In this document: piece after piece, positions 1-6,844 of the stretch | Numbering within the stretch: the stretch's first letter is position 1 | How the letters are laid out: each line of letters opens with the position of its first letter | Assembly (NCBI GenBank): GCA_043760555.1 | Contig: JAYUOW010000166.1 | Location: 1 to 13,478, forward strand | Length of the DNA: 13,478 bases | Direction of reading: 5' to 3' | Origin: JANMDR01 sp043760555 | GTDB lineage: Bacteria > Pseudomonadota > Gammaproteobacteria > Burkholderiales > Usitatibacteraceae | Notes under the pieces: model-generated | The model's database searches: none | Seen by the model: the letters and a program-made list of their open reading frames with translations, nothing else | What the model was told of the DNA's origin: nothing | Position numbers and translations under genes: made by a program

Positions 1-432
1 TACGCGAGAAGTTGAATCCAACTTCTCGAGAATAGCGTCCAAATTAGGTGCAGCAGCGGGGTTACGGTTCGCGAATTCGGTTGTAAAGTCTTTGTTGTAA
101 TAGTCCGCCAATCGCACTTTCATCGCGGGCATTTTTTGCTCTGCGTTGGTTTCTTTTACAACTGTGGCAAACCCGTCTTTGAGACCCTTAAACGCGGTGA
201 TCGCAAGCTCAGTCCGGGCTAGTCCATTCACTTCTTGCGAAAGCGTGTTGAGATATTCTTCAATTTGACCACGGCGATTTTCGCGGATAGCCGTCAACTT
301 TGAAGTAGCCGAAAGATTCAAACTTTCTGTCGCAGAGTCGAAAGCGGATTTACCCACCAAACCGGCGGTAAGCACAATAGGGACTAGCGCCAATAAGCCT
401 GCGCCAAGTAGTAGTTTCGATCGAACGTTCAT
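1..432 (-). CDS. Methyl-accepting chemotaxis protein, N-terminal part (cut by window edge)
   Basis: The first 144 residues of a chemoreceptor are present; the gene continues past the left edge. The ATG at 432 follows an AAGGAA ribosome binding site about 6 bases upstream. An ATG five bases further up (437) gives only ATG-ACA-TGA, so it is not the start. Residues 6-28 form one hydrophobic signal-anchor helix (LLLGAGLLALVPIVLTAGLVG). The following extracytoplasmic segment is predicted mostly helical and contains LTAIRENRRGQIEEYL, typical of one class of bacterial chemoreceptors with a periplasmic sensor. It does not resemble the classical PilJ N-terminus I know from Pseudomonas. The HAMP and signalling domains lie outside the window. 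The upstream adaptor and CheY genes on the same strand indicate the receptor feeds this pathway. Class (MCP) is fairly sure; the ligand is unknown. Confidence 0.8.
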   Translation of the reverse strand, partial: MNVRSKLLLGAGLLALVPIVLTAGLVGKSAFDSATESLNLSATSKLTAIRENRRGQIEEYLNTLSQEVNGLARTELAITAFKGLKDGFATVVKETNAEQKMPAMKVRLADYYNKDFTTEFANRNPAAAPNLDAILEKLDSTSRV

Positions 433-755
433 GTCATTTCCTTAAGCTGTGGGAACTTAGAATTGCTGCTGTTGTTATTTATTAGCGTGAAGCCAAAGAC
501 GGTCTATGCAGTTGGTGCTGAAACAGCGCATCGCCCTGTAAGACTAGCCGAAATTTATTTAATGCATTGTCTTTGCATTGTGCAAACTGTCGAAAAAAGG
601 TCGAATCGACTTAAGGGCACCTCTAAAAATCCACTTTTCGTCGTTATGCGTTGTTGCTCACGAAAAATTTCTCCTTACATATCAAGCATATGCGTCGTCG
701 AAATTTGTCGTTCACGCCTAGCCTAACTTAGAAAATTGAATTTTTAGAGATGCCC
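433..755. other. Intergenic region between adaptor and receptor genes
   Basis: This is an unusually wide gap inside an otherwise tight operon. Nearly half is the inverted-repeat element at 611-759. The rest (433-610) holds the receptor's ribosome binding site and a dyad at 572-586. I see no convincing coding sequence. The 87-codon open frame on the plus strand runs through the repeat, lacks a ribosome binding site and has no recognisable protein features. Confidence 0.6.
572..586. promoter_or_regulatory. Perfect dyad upstream of the chemoreceptor gene
   Basis: TTTGCA-TTG-TGCAAA is a perfect 6-bp inverted repeat with a 3-base centre. The octamer TGCATTGT within it (574-581) also occurs at 563-570, exactly 11 bases (one helical turn) away. 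It lies about 140 bases upstream of the receptor start. It could be an operator, but the binding protein is unknown. Confidence 0.3.
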
Positions 756-759
756 TTAA
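611..759. repeat. MITE-like inverted-repeat element, 149 bp
   Basis: The ends (611-639 and the reverse complement of 731-759) match at 26 of 29 positions, beginning TTAAGGGCA[C/T]CTCTAAAAAT. The interior is also an imperfect palindrome: CGAAAAATTTC around 661 pairs with GAAATTTGTCG around 700, and CATAT-CAAGC-ATATG lies near the centre. The element has no coding capacity. TTAA stands at both outer ends and may be a target duplication, which would resemble the YTAR targets of some IS5-group elements; the family assignment is inference. The right end overlaps the adaptor gene's stop codon. A transcript crossing it could fold into a long hairpin. Confidence 0.7.
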
Positions 760-1346
760 AGCGCCAATGTTGCTTGGGCAAATCGTTCAAAAAACAAACG
801 ATCATCAAACTCAACCCACGTATCTGTTTCTGAAGCGCCGTCGTTATAGGCTTTGACGGCAAATGGTTTAAGGGGGGCAGGTACTGATTGGGCGTCTACT
901 TCGTCATCGGCTAAAAAGCGTTTGCGTTCTGGCAGGGTGTCGATGATGACGCCAGCGGCGCTATTGCCACTGCCAAACACCAATAATTTTGCGGATTTTC
1001 CTGCAAAGCTGCGCACGCCAAACAAAGCTGCTAAATCAAAAACCGGAATCGCATTCCCATGCAAATTAGCCATGCCTTTTAGCCCTGCCGGTGCGCCGGG
1101 CAAGCGAAACAGCGTTGGGATTTCGCTCAATTCACTGGTGGCATCAAACCGAGCAAGTAGCCGCAGAGCCCCGATTCTAAAGCCTTGGCGGTCGATGTGG
1201 CGTTGTTGCGTGCCACTCTCGTTTTGTCGTTGGGCAATTTCGGCCGAAAGGCGTTGCTGCAGCGATTGCAAATTGTTGTCCGACAAGCGCACACCAAGAT
1301 TTTGCTTTGGTGGAGTTTTTTCGACGCCGTTAGTTAGGGAGGGCAC
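756..1346 (-). CDS. CheW/PilI-type chemotaxis adaptor protein
   Basis: This 196-residue cytosolic adaptor would bridge the receptor and a CheA-type kinase. Residues 1-50 are a polar, helix-prone extension (LQSLQQRLSAEIAQRQ). Residues 55-195 form the CheW-like beta domain, with the family's usual landmarks: a hydrophobic strand leading into a IPTLFRLPGAPAGLKGMANL segment, then NAIPVFDLAALFG, then KLLVFGSGNSAAGVIID. The start is GTG at 1346, only 11 bases after the preceding gene's stop and behind a weak TAGGG site, so translational coupling is likely. The TAA stop (756-758) lies within the TTAA end of the neighbouring repeat. Family is secure; PilI as opposed to another CheW depends on the operon context. 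Confidence 0.85.
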   Translation of the reverse strand: MPSLTNGVEKTPPKQNLGVRLSDNNLQSLQQRLSAEIAQRQNESGTQQRHIDRQGFRIGALRLLARFDATSELSEIPTLFRLPGAPAGLKGMANLHGNAIPVFDLAALFGVRSFAGKSAKLLVFGSGNSAAGVIIDTLPERKRFLADDEVDAQSVPAPLKPFAVKAYNDGASETDTWVEFDDRLFFERFAQATLAL

Positions 1347-1357
1347 TTTGTGAAGCC

Positions 1358-1723
1358 CTAGCCGAATGCGTTAAGCTGATCCAAAATATCGGCGTCGGTG
1401 TAAGGCTTAACTACGTAGCCTTCAGCACCCTGCATTTTTGCCCACATTTTGTCGGCCTTTTGGCTTTTGCTGGTAACCAGCACAATTGGAATATCTTTGG
1501 TGTCAGGGTCTTTTTTCAAAGCGCGCGTAGTTGCAAAACCATCCATGCCAGGCATGTTTACGTCTAAAAAGATAATGCCAGGCTTGTCGGCTTTGGCTTT
1601 TTCGATTGCTTCTGCGCCAGACGTTGCCGTGCACACGTGCACATTCGCACCAGCAACAATTTTTTCAAGATTCATCAGGTCAGAAGCGACATCGTCAACG
1701 CAAAGAGCTTTGGTGATTGGCAT
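1358..1723 (-). CDS. PilH-like single-domain response regulator (copy 2)
   Basis: This 121-residue stand-alone CheY-fold receiver is complete in its phosphorylation machinery: acidic pair D10-D11, phosphoacceptor D54 in FLDVNMPGMDG, T84 and K106. The segment KADKMWAKMQGAEGYVVKP matches the DKxWxKxQGA...TKP pattern of Pseudomonas PilH, so it is closer to PilH than to flagellar CheY. In the Pil-Chp system PilH acts as a phosphate sink or retraction regulator. It has no output domain and must act by protein contact or phosphate competition. Its closest visible relative is the neighbouring gene at 1807-2169, implying tandem duplication. The ribosome binding site before the ATG is weak (CCTAATAAAATATG). 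Confidence 0.88.
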   Translation of the reverse strand: MPITKALCVDDVASDLMNLEKIVAGANVHVCTATSGAEAIEKAKADKPGIIFLDVNMPGMDGFATTRALKKDPDTKDIPIVLVTSKSQKADKMWAKMQGAEGYVVKPYTDADILDQLNAFG

Positions 1724-1806
1724 ATTTTATTAGGTTTCTAGGTGGCGTTGGTATTGGTATTGAGTGCTAAAAATACAAACAGCTAGCTAAACAAGGTGAG
1801 ATAAAA

Positions 1807-2169
1807 TTAAAACTTTTTGATTTCGTTGAGCACTGCTTCAGGGTCCGCAGGCTTCGGTACAAAACCCTTGCCCCCTTGCATTTTTGCCCACATCTGGTCG
1901 GCTTTTTGCGATTTGCTGGAAACGAAAACGACTGGAATATCGCGGGTTTCCGGGTCTTTTTGTAATTCGCGCATGACCGAAAATCCGTCCATGCCAGGCA
2001 TCACGATATCTAAAAATATCATGTCGGGTTTTTCGCTCTTGGCACGTGCCAGCGCATCCAAGCCGCTGGTGGCTGAAACGACGGTTAAATTTGCGCTAGA
2101 AACAATTTTTTGGATGAGCGTTAAATCGGCGGCGGCATCATCAACACACAGTACTTTACTGACTGACAT
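1807..2169 (-). CDS. PilH-like single-domain response regulator (copy 1)
   Basis: This 120-residue receiver is co-linear with the next gene. It has the acidic pair D10-D11, phosphoacceptor D54 (FLDIVMPGMDG), S84 and K106 (PKP). It shares with its neighbour the stretches LCVDD, SATSG/TATSG and SKSQKAD-MWAKMQG, including the Trp and QGG/QGA signature seen in PilH proteins. Differences cluster in helix 1 and in the last helix, where partner binding occurs, so the two may have separate targets. An AAGGA site lies 7 bases before the ATG. The gap to the upstream PilG-like gene is 50 bases and to the downstream copy 83 bases, consistent with one transcript. Confidence 0.88.
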   Translation of the reverse strand: MSVSKVLCVDDAAADLTLIQKIVSSANLTVVSATSGLDALARAKSEKPDMIFLDIVMPGMDGFSVMRELQKDPETRDIPVVFVSSKSQKADQMWAKMQGGKGFVPKPADPEAVLNEIKKF

Positions 2170-2219
2170 GGGGTTTTCCTTAAGTGGTTAAATTAGTAGG
2201 TTGATGAGACGATACGCAG

Positions 2220-3428
2220 TTACGCGTGCGTAGGAATAAACTTTACGATTGTTTCTAGTAGCTTTTCTTCGTTTACTGGCTTGGTTAAATAGGCGTCGCA
2301 ACCGGCCATGGCACCGCGAATTTTATCGAACGGCGAGCCTTTGCTGGTGAGCATGACCACCGCCGTTTTACCAATAATTGATTTTTTAGACTTGATCAGT
2401 TTGCACACTTGATAGCCGTCAATACCCGGCATGATTACATCTAAAAATACGCAGGTGTAGTGCTTTTGACCGGTAAAGCCGACGGCTTGTTCGCCAGTTT
2501 CAGCGTAATCGACGTTGAAGCCAAACGGTGTCAGTTTAGACTTCATAAATTCGCGCACGGTTTGGTTGTCATCAACGACGAGTACCCAATCTGCTGGTAC
2601 CGGTGCCGCAACCGGAGGCGGAGGCATGCTAGGCCGCGTGGGCGGCGATACATTCATGGTGATGTCGTCGCGTGCCGTCGGTACCATCGGCACAACCATT
2701 TGCTGCGGCTGGGTACCCATTTTAACGCCGGCACGTTCGAGCAAGCTGGCTGGAGGGATTGGCGTAGGTACAGTGCGTTCAAAATCGGTGTTACGGTCAT
2801 ACGGAACGGTGCGATCTGCAGGCAGCGTGCGATCATCGTATTGCGGCACCGGTGCAACCCTTACCATCGGCTGGGTGCCAGGGTTTTGCGCGCTTTCGGC
2901 ATTTTGGATGAATGCAGTGGCAGCTACTGGAGCCGATGTTGCAGCAGGCAAGGGTGCAGCGGCAGGCGGGAGAGACGGTGCAGGCCAATGATCGATTGGC
3001 GCTGCGACTGGTTGTGCTGCAGCTGCTGCAGGTGCCGTGTAAGGCGCGGGCATTGCCCCCGCATTCGGGTTGGGTGGCGCGGGAGGTGGCGTGCCAATCA
3101 TCGGTTCAATGGCTAAATCAAACGCTTTAAACATGCGCGTCCACTGGAGCGGACGCGGCAACACCGGCCAGCCGGTGCCGTGATTGGTGTCGCCAATCAT
3201 AATGGCGGGCACTTTACCCAGCGCGTTGCGTTCGCGGTAGAGTTCTACAGCGGACGCATCGGCCGCGTCAATTAGAAAAATATCGGGCGAATAGGCGATG
3301 GTGTGATGCTGTAAAAATTTTGGGCTACGCCGCGCTGAAAGCCCAAAAATGCTGGACAGCACGATACGTTCTGTTTGATTAAACCCGATAACTTCGACTG
3401 AATAGGCTTCTTTTTTCATATTGGACAT
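2220..3428 (-). CDS. PilG-like response regulator with degenerate N-terminal receiver-like domain and long Pro/Ala linker
   Basis: The product has 402 residues. The C-terminal receiver (about 281-402) is intact: D286-D287, phosphoacceptor D330 (FLDVIMPGIDGYQVC), T361 and K383. Its DGYQVCKLIK and MLTSKGSPFDK...AGCDAYLTKP segments closely match PilG. Residues 8-110 look like a second receiver fold that has lost its active site: PDIFLIDAAD occupies the usual beta-3 position, but the N-terminal acidic pair and the Lys-Pro are missing. Between them lies about 165 residues of Pro/Ala-rich, presumably disordered linker. It includes a degenerate hexapeptide run at residues 199-222 (DRTLPA, DRTVPY, DRNTDF, ERTVPT). 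Ordinary PilG is about 130 residues, so this is three times the usual size. The ATG at 3428 was chosen; ATG at residue 4 is possible. Confidence 0.85.
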   Translation of the reverse strand: MSNMKKEAYSVEVIGFNQTERIVLSSIFGLSARRSPKFLQHHTIAYSPDIFLIDAADASAVELYRERNALGKVPAIMIGDTNHGTGWPVLPRPLQWTRMFKAFDLAIEPMIGTPPPAPPNPNAGAMPAPYTAPAAAAAQPVAAPIDHWPAPSLPPAAAPLPAATSAPVAATAFIQNAESAQNPGTQPMVRVAPVPQYDDRTLPADRTVPYDRNTDFERTVPTPIPPASLLERAGVKMGTQPQQMVVPMVPTARDDITMNVSPPTRPSMPPPPVAAPVPADWVLVVDDNQTVREFMKSKLTPFGFNVDYAETGEQAVGFTGQKHYTCVFLDVIMPGIDGYQVCKLIKSKKSIIGKTAVVMLTSKGSPFDKIRGAMAGCDAYLTKPVNEEKLLETIVKFIPTHA

Positions 3429-3442
3429 GATCTAGTTCACTC

Positions 3443-3470
3443 GTTAAAAATAACCGCACAACCTTGTCAA
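3443..3470 (-). promoter_or_regulatory. Possible sigma-70 promoter for the PilG-like gene
   Basis: On the minus strand a perfect -35 hexamer TTGACA (3470-3465) is followed after 16 bases by TTTAAC (3448-3443, 4 of 6 to TATAAT). The predicted transcript would start only about 8 bases before the ATG, giving a very short leader. That is a reason for caution. The 123-base gap here would let the PilG-to-receptor genes be transcribed separately from the cyclase-kinase gene. Confidence 0.35.
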
Positions 3471-3551
3471 ATAAGGCTACCACGATTATCCACCCGTTAA
3501 GTTTAAGTTTTGTTACGCGCTGAATACAGCTTTATCTGTCGATGACGACAA

Positions 3552-5711
3552 TTATTCAGAAAGCATCATCGCGTCGTCAATAATATCGGCGGCGCTGGAA
3601 TAGCGTTCATTCGGGTCTTTGGCCATCATTTTGTGCGTGATGGCGGTAAATTTGGCGGCATCAAGTGGCAGATCGGGCAGCGGCGAATTAACGTGTTGAT
3701 ACAGCAGCGCCTGTGCATTCGAAGCGCGGTAGGGTTTTTTACCGGTAATCAGCTCAAAGAACATCACGCCTAATGCATAAATATCCGCGCGATGGTCTAC
3801 TTCTTTGCCCATCGCCTGTTCCGGCGCGATGTAGGACGGTGTGCCAAACACTTCGCCTGCGACGGTTTTATTTAGGTCGGTATCTTTGTGTTTGGCAATG
3901 CCAAAGTCGGCCAACGCCAGCGACCCATCGGCGCGAATCATAATATTGTCGGGCTTCATGTCGCGGTGAATCATGCCCTTTTCGTGAATGGCGTAAAGCG
4001 CACCCGCGACCTGAATGAGGGCGGCAATGGCGACATCATGCACCACACCCGTGTTGGCAAGCGCGCGCAAATCGCCGCCAGGAAAATATTCCATCGAAAT
4101 ATAGGCGTGGGCTTCCGAAAAACCTTGGGAATAAATGCGCGCTACGTTCGGATGCGAAACCTGCGAAATTAGGGCGTATTCAGCGATAAAGCGCTGAATA
4201 CTTTCACCGTCATCATCTTCAGTCATGCGGATAAGCTTTAACACTTGCTGCTCGCCGCTGGCCGCATTTTCAGCCAAATAAACTTGCGACATCCCGCCTT
4301 CGCCCAGCTTTTTCAATAAGCGATAGCCGTCGAGACGAATCGGTGATTCGCCAGCCACGCCAATGGTCGAGCTGCCGTGGCTTTCAGGCTGCGAATCGGT
4401 TGTCATCATGTGCTGCGACTTGTCCGACTTGCGCGAAATAGCGTCTTGCAATAGCTCGGTATTGGCCACAATGGCTTGGTTAATTTGATCGTAAAACCGC
4501 AAATCGTCAGCGCTAGTACCGGGCTTGGCAGCGAGGCTCGTTACTTCAACGATGTCGAGCATGCCCGATCTGCCCTTAACCGCAAATTGCCCGTGGTTGC
4601 CCACGTTAAATCTAGGCCCTGCGTGGCCGATCACATCGCTACTGGTAACGATGGACCAGCCGAGTTCTTTGGTTTGCGCTTCTAAACGTGAAGCCACGTT
4701 TACCGTGTCGCCAATAATGGTGGTTTCTTCAGCCGCGCCGCGACCCATTTTGCAAATAGAAACTGGCCCGCAATGTACGCCTACGCCGATGGTAAACGGC
4801 GCGATTTTTAAATCAGGAAAACGCTTACGAATCCAGCTATCAAAGTTGTGTGCAGCCAATACCATCAACAACGACGCTTTAAGCGCACGTTCGCTATGAT
4901 GTACGCGCTGGCCGTTAGCCGAATCAAACATCGCAATCACGCCATCGCCCACAAACTTCACCACCCAGCCGTTTTGATCCAAAATTGGCTCGCACGCCTT
5001 GGCAAAATAGGCGTTCAACAATTCTGCAACTTCGCCCGCTTTAAGCTGTTCAGAAAACGTCGTGAAATTGCGAATATCAGAAAATAATACTGTGCCATCA
5101 ACCTCGCTGCGCGCTGATTCTACTGCCGCTGCAGCGTTTTCTTGCCTAGCTTGGTCGGCACTCACGGTACGCATCAACAGCGTGGGCGAGGGTTCGGCAA
5201 ATAATGGCGCTTGTTTGGTGCTCCGTGGCGGTACGCTGGTGGCGCCGTTTTCCGGATTGCGGTTGTCCCGCAACGGTGCAGCGGTGCTTGGCGGTCGCGT
5301 AAATTCGCGTGCGCTGCGCATGCCTTCAAGGCGCTTCAAGCGCGTATCGATAGCTTTTAACAAGTCTGCACGACGCACGGGCTTGGATAAAAAATCATCC
5401 GCGCCCAAATCCATGCCGCGACGGAACGACGTTAAATCGCCATGCTGCGTGAGCAAAATAATCGGGATAGAAATCAATTCTGGATGGCTGCGCACCGCTT
5501 CAACCAAGTCAAAACCATCCATAATTGGCATGGAAATGTCGGTCAAAATTAAGTCTGGATGCTCGGCAATCGCCATTTCTAGGGCTTGTTTGCCGTTTTC
5601 GGCCACACGTACTCTAAAGTTTGCGGTACTTAAATGTAGGCGGATATATTCGCGGATAACGGGATCGTCATCGACAATTAAAATGCTCGCGGTTTGATCG
5701 TAATCGTTCAA
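3552..5711 (-). CDS. Receiver - class III adenylate cyclase - Ser/Thr protein kinase fusion protein
   Basis: This 719-residue soluble signalling protein has three enzymatic modules. A receiver occupies about 8-125 (D14-D16, phosphoacceptor D58, K110). A class III nucleotide cyclase occupies about 203-395 with metal-binding D212 (FSDIRNFT) and D256 (KFVGDGV), adenine-selecting K252, and N338/R342 in GDTVNVASRLE. A Hanks-type kinase occupies about 462-717 with a Gly loop (GEGGMS, 470-475), K492, E511, the HRDMKPDN loop with D584 and N589, DFG at 602-604 and APE at 629-631. Every catalytic residue is present, so cAMP synthesis and Ser/Thr phosphorylation are both predicted. There are no membrane segments. 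The start is TTG at 5711; no ATG lies in frame just upstream and the receiver begins at residue 8, so it fits. It is the first gene of the minus-strand block. Confidence 0.9.
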   Translation of the reverse strand: MNDYDQTASILIVDDDPVIREYIRLHLSTANFRVRVAENGKQALEMAIAEHPDLILTDISMPIMDGFDLVEAVRSHPELISIPIILLTQHGDLTSFRRGMDLGADDFLSKPVRRADLLKAIDTRLKRLEGMRSAREFTRPPSTAAPLRDNRNPENGATSVPPRSTKQAPLFAEPSPTLLMRTVSADQARQENAAAAVESARSEVDGTVLFSDIRNFTTFSEQLKAGEVAELLNAYFAKACEPILDQNGWVVKFVGDGVIAMFDSANGQRVHHSERALKASLLMVLAAHNFDSWIRKRFPDLKIAPFTIGVGVHCGPVSICKMGRGAAEETTIIGDTVNVASRLEAQTKELGWSIVTSSDVIGHAGPRFNVGNHGQFAVKGRSGMLDIVEVTSLAAKPGTSADDLRFYDQINQAIVANTELLQDAISRKSDKSQHMMTTDSQPESHGSSTIGVAGESPIRLDGYRLLKKLGEGGMSQVYLAENAASGEQQVLKLIRMTEDDDGESIQRFIAEYALISQVSHPNVARIYSQGFSEAHAYISMEYFPGGDLRALANTGVVHDVAIAALIQVAGALYAIHEKGMIHRDMKPDNIMIRADGSLALADFGIAKHKDTDLNKTVAGEVFGTPSYIAPEQAMGKEVDHRADIYALGVMFFELITGKKPYRASNAQALLYQHVNSPLPDLPLDAAKFTAITHKMMAKDPNERYSSAADIIDDAMMLSE

Positions 5712-6071
5712 CGGAGTGCCTAGCTTGCAAGAGTGATTAAAAGAGTATTTCAGCTATTGAGAGTGCACAGATTCCGTCACAACCCAGCCAAATGAATATC
5801 ATAACAAAAACCATCCCCGTCATGGTTCTACTTGCATTGATTATTACTTAACTTAGGCCGCTGCGAGCGCAAGACAAATTAAATTCAGCGTTTGTTATTT
5901 GGTTGCGATCGCGCACATATATGAGCGGAATTTGTCATTTTAGGCTTTTTTACAGGTGTTGCGGTTGTAACAATGAAACTCGTCTTGATTTTCATGGTCT
6001 GTTAATATGTAGTTACCTATTCTTTTGACTTGTGCAACCCAACGTAATTTGGATTTTTAAACTAATACGCT
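5712..6071. other. AT-rich divergent intergenic region
   Basis: This 360-bp gap separates the chemosensory operon (leftward) from the transglycosylase gene (rightward). It must hold both promoters. The only candidate I can name is the extended -10 at 5798-5806 for the leftward operon. A 19-codon hydrophobic open frame at 5792-5851 has no ribosome binding site. I see no repeats or RNA gene. Confidence 0.5.
5798..5806 (-). promoter_or_regulatory. Possible extended -10 promoter for the cyclase-kinase gene
   Basis: On the minus strand TGT-TATGAT (5806-5798) fits the extended -10 pattern TGnTATAAT at 5 of 6 in the hexamer. No good -35 lies 16-18 bases upstream, which such promoters can do without. 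The leader would be about 80 bases. Confidence 0.3.
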
Positions 6072-6743
6072 ATGGTTAATTCGACTTTTACTATTTTTCA
6101 ACGAATATATAAGCCCCAGCACGGACGGCATGCGCTGCTCATTGTGCTGCCCATTGTGTTGTTGGCGGCAAGCTTCGCGTCGAGCGTTAGCGCAAATATT
6201 TATTCTTTTAAAGATGAAAACGATGTGGTGCATTTTTCTAATATGCCGCATTTAGACAAGCGCTATAAACTTGTATATCGCATTCCCACCGCCTTGGCAC
6301 TGCGCCCGAATGCATGGTCGCCCAAAATGCCGAAGTCAATTGATATTGAAAAGCTAGTGCCTATTATTGCGCAGGCTGCCATTGCCCATGGCGTCGATCC
6401 AAGGTTAGTACATGCTGTTATCCGCGCTGAATCGGGTTACAACGCGAACGCTGTTTCGCACAAGGGAGCAGTTGGCTTAATGCAGCTAATACCGGCTACA
6501 GCGGCGCGATACGGGGTCACCAACAGCTATGATCCAGCCCAAAACATCGCAGGCGGAACCAAATATTTACGCGACTTATTGGTTATGTTCAAAGGCGACA
6601 TGGAACTGGCCGTCGCAGCGTATAACGCGGGCGAAAATGCAGTCATTCGCAACGGTAATAAAATCCCGCCTTATGCTGAAACAATGGCCTACGTTCCCAA
6701 GGTAATTAGTTTTTTTAAGAGCCCAGATCTAGCCCGGTTTTAA
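6072..6743 (+). CDS. Secreted lytic transglycosylase (SLT domain) with DUF4124 domain
   Basis: This 223-residue exported murein enzyme would cleave the MurNAc-GlcNAc bond to form 1,6-anhydromuramyl products. A hydrophobic signal segment spans about 20-36, with likely cleavage after SVSA (residue 41). A short DUF4124-like stretch follows (NIYSFKDENDVVHFSN, 42-57). The SLT/Slt70-like catalytic domain covers about 93-215, with catalytic E120 in IRAESGYNANAVS, then KGAVGLMQLIPATAARYGV, an AYNAGENAV motif (183-191) and Y201 in PPYAETMAYV. The architecture is that of small soluble transglycosylases common in proteobacteria. The ATG at 6072 has only a poor ribosome binding site. The gene is monocistronic and ends at a strong terminator. 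The specific role (recycling, or wall opening for a secretion machine or pilus) cannot be read from the sequence. Confidence 0.88.
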   Translation: MVNSTFTIFQRIYKPQHGRHALLIVLPIVLLAASFASSVSANIYSFKDENDVVHFSNMPHLDKRYKLVYRIPTALALRPNAWSPKMPKSIDIEKLVPIIAQAAIAHGVDPRLVHAVIRAESGYNANAVSHKGAVGLMQLIPATAARYGVTNSYDPAQNIAGGTKYLRDLLVMFKGDMELAVAAYNAGENAVIRNGNKIPPYAETMAYVPKVISFFKSPDLARF

Positions 6744-6749
6744 TACGAT

Positions 6750-6797
6750 AAATACCTCGAAGAACGCCTAAAATAGGGCGTCTTCGAGGTATTTTTT
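6750..6797 (+). terminator. Rho-independent terminator after the transglycosylase gene
   Basis: AATACCTCGAAGAACGCC (6751-6768) pairs with GGCGTCTTCGAGGTATT (6777-6793) across a short loop, with a single unpaired base, and runs into six T at 6792-6797. It lies just after the stop codon and between two convergent genes. On the opposite strand the U-tract is poor, so it mainly serves the plus-strand gene. Confidence 0.85.
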
Positions 6798-6844
6798 ACG
6801 TCAGATGCGCGCCTTTTGTGACGCCAGACGCTGCCTAGCTGTCG

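Noticed and set aside
463..726. An 87-codon open frame between adaptor and receptor genes
   Set aside because: It runs through the inverted-repeat element, has no ribosome binding site and shows no protein-like features.
2460..3116. Long plus-strand open frames opposite the PilG-like gene
   Set aside because: They are rich in Cys, Arg and Trp and arise from the biased Pro/Ala codons of the real gene on the other strand.
3537..3550. TGTCG-TCAT-CGACA hairpin just after the cyclase-kinase stop as a terminator
   Set aside because: The stem is only 5 bp and is not followed by a T-run on the minus strand.
5792..5851. A 19-residue hydrophobic open frame in the divergent intergenic region
   Set aside because: It has no ribosome binding site, overlaps the candidate promoter of the opposite operon and is short enough to occur by chance.
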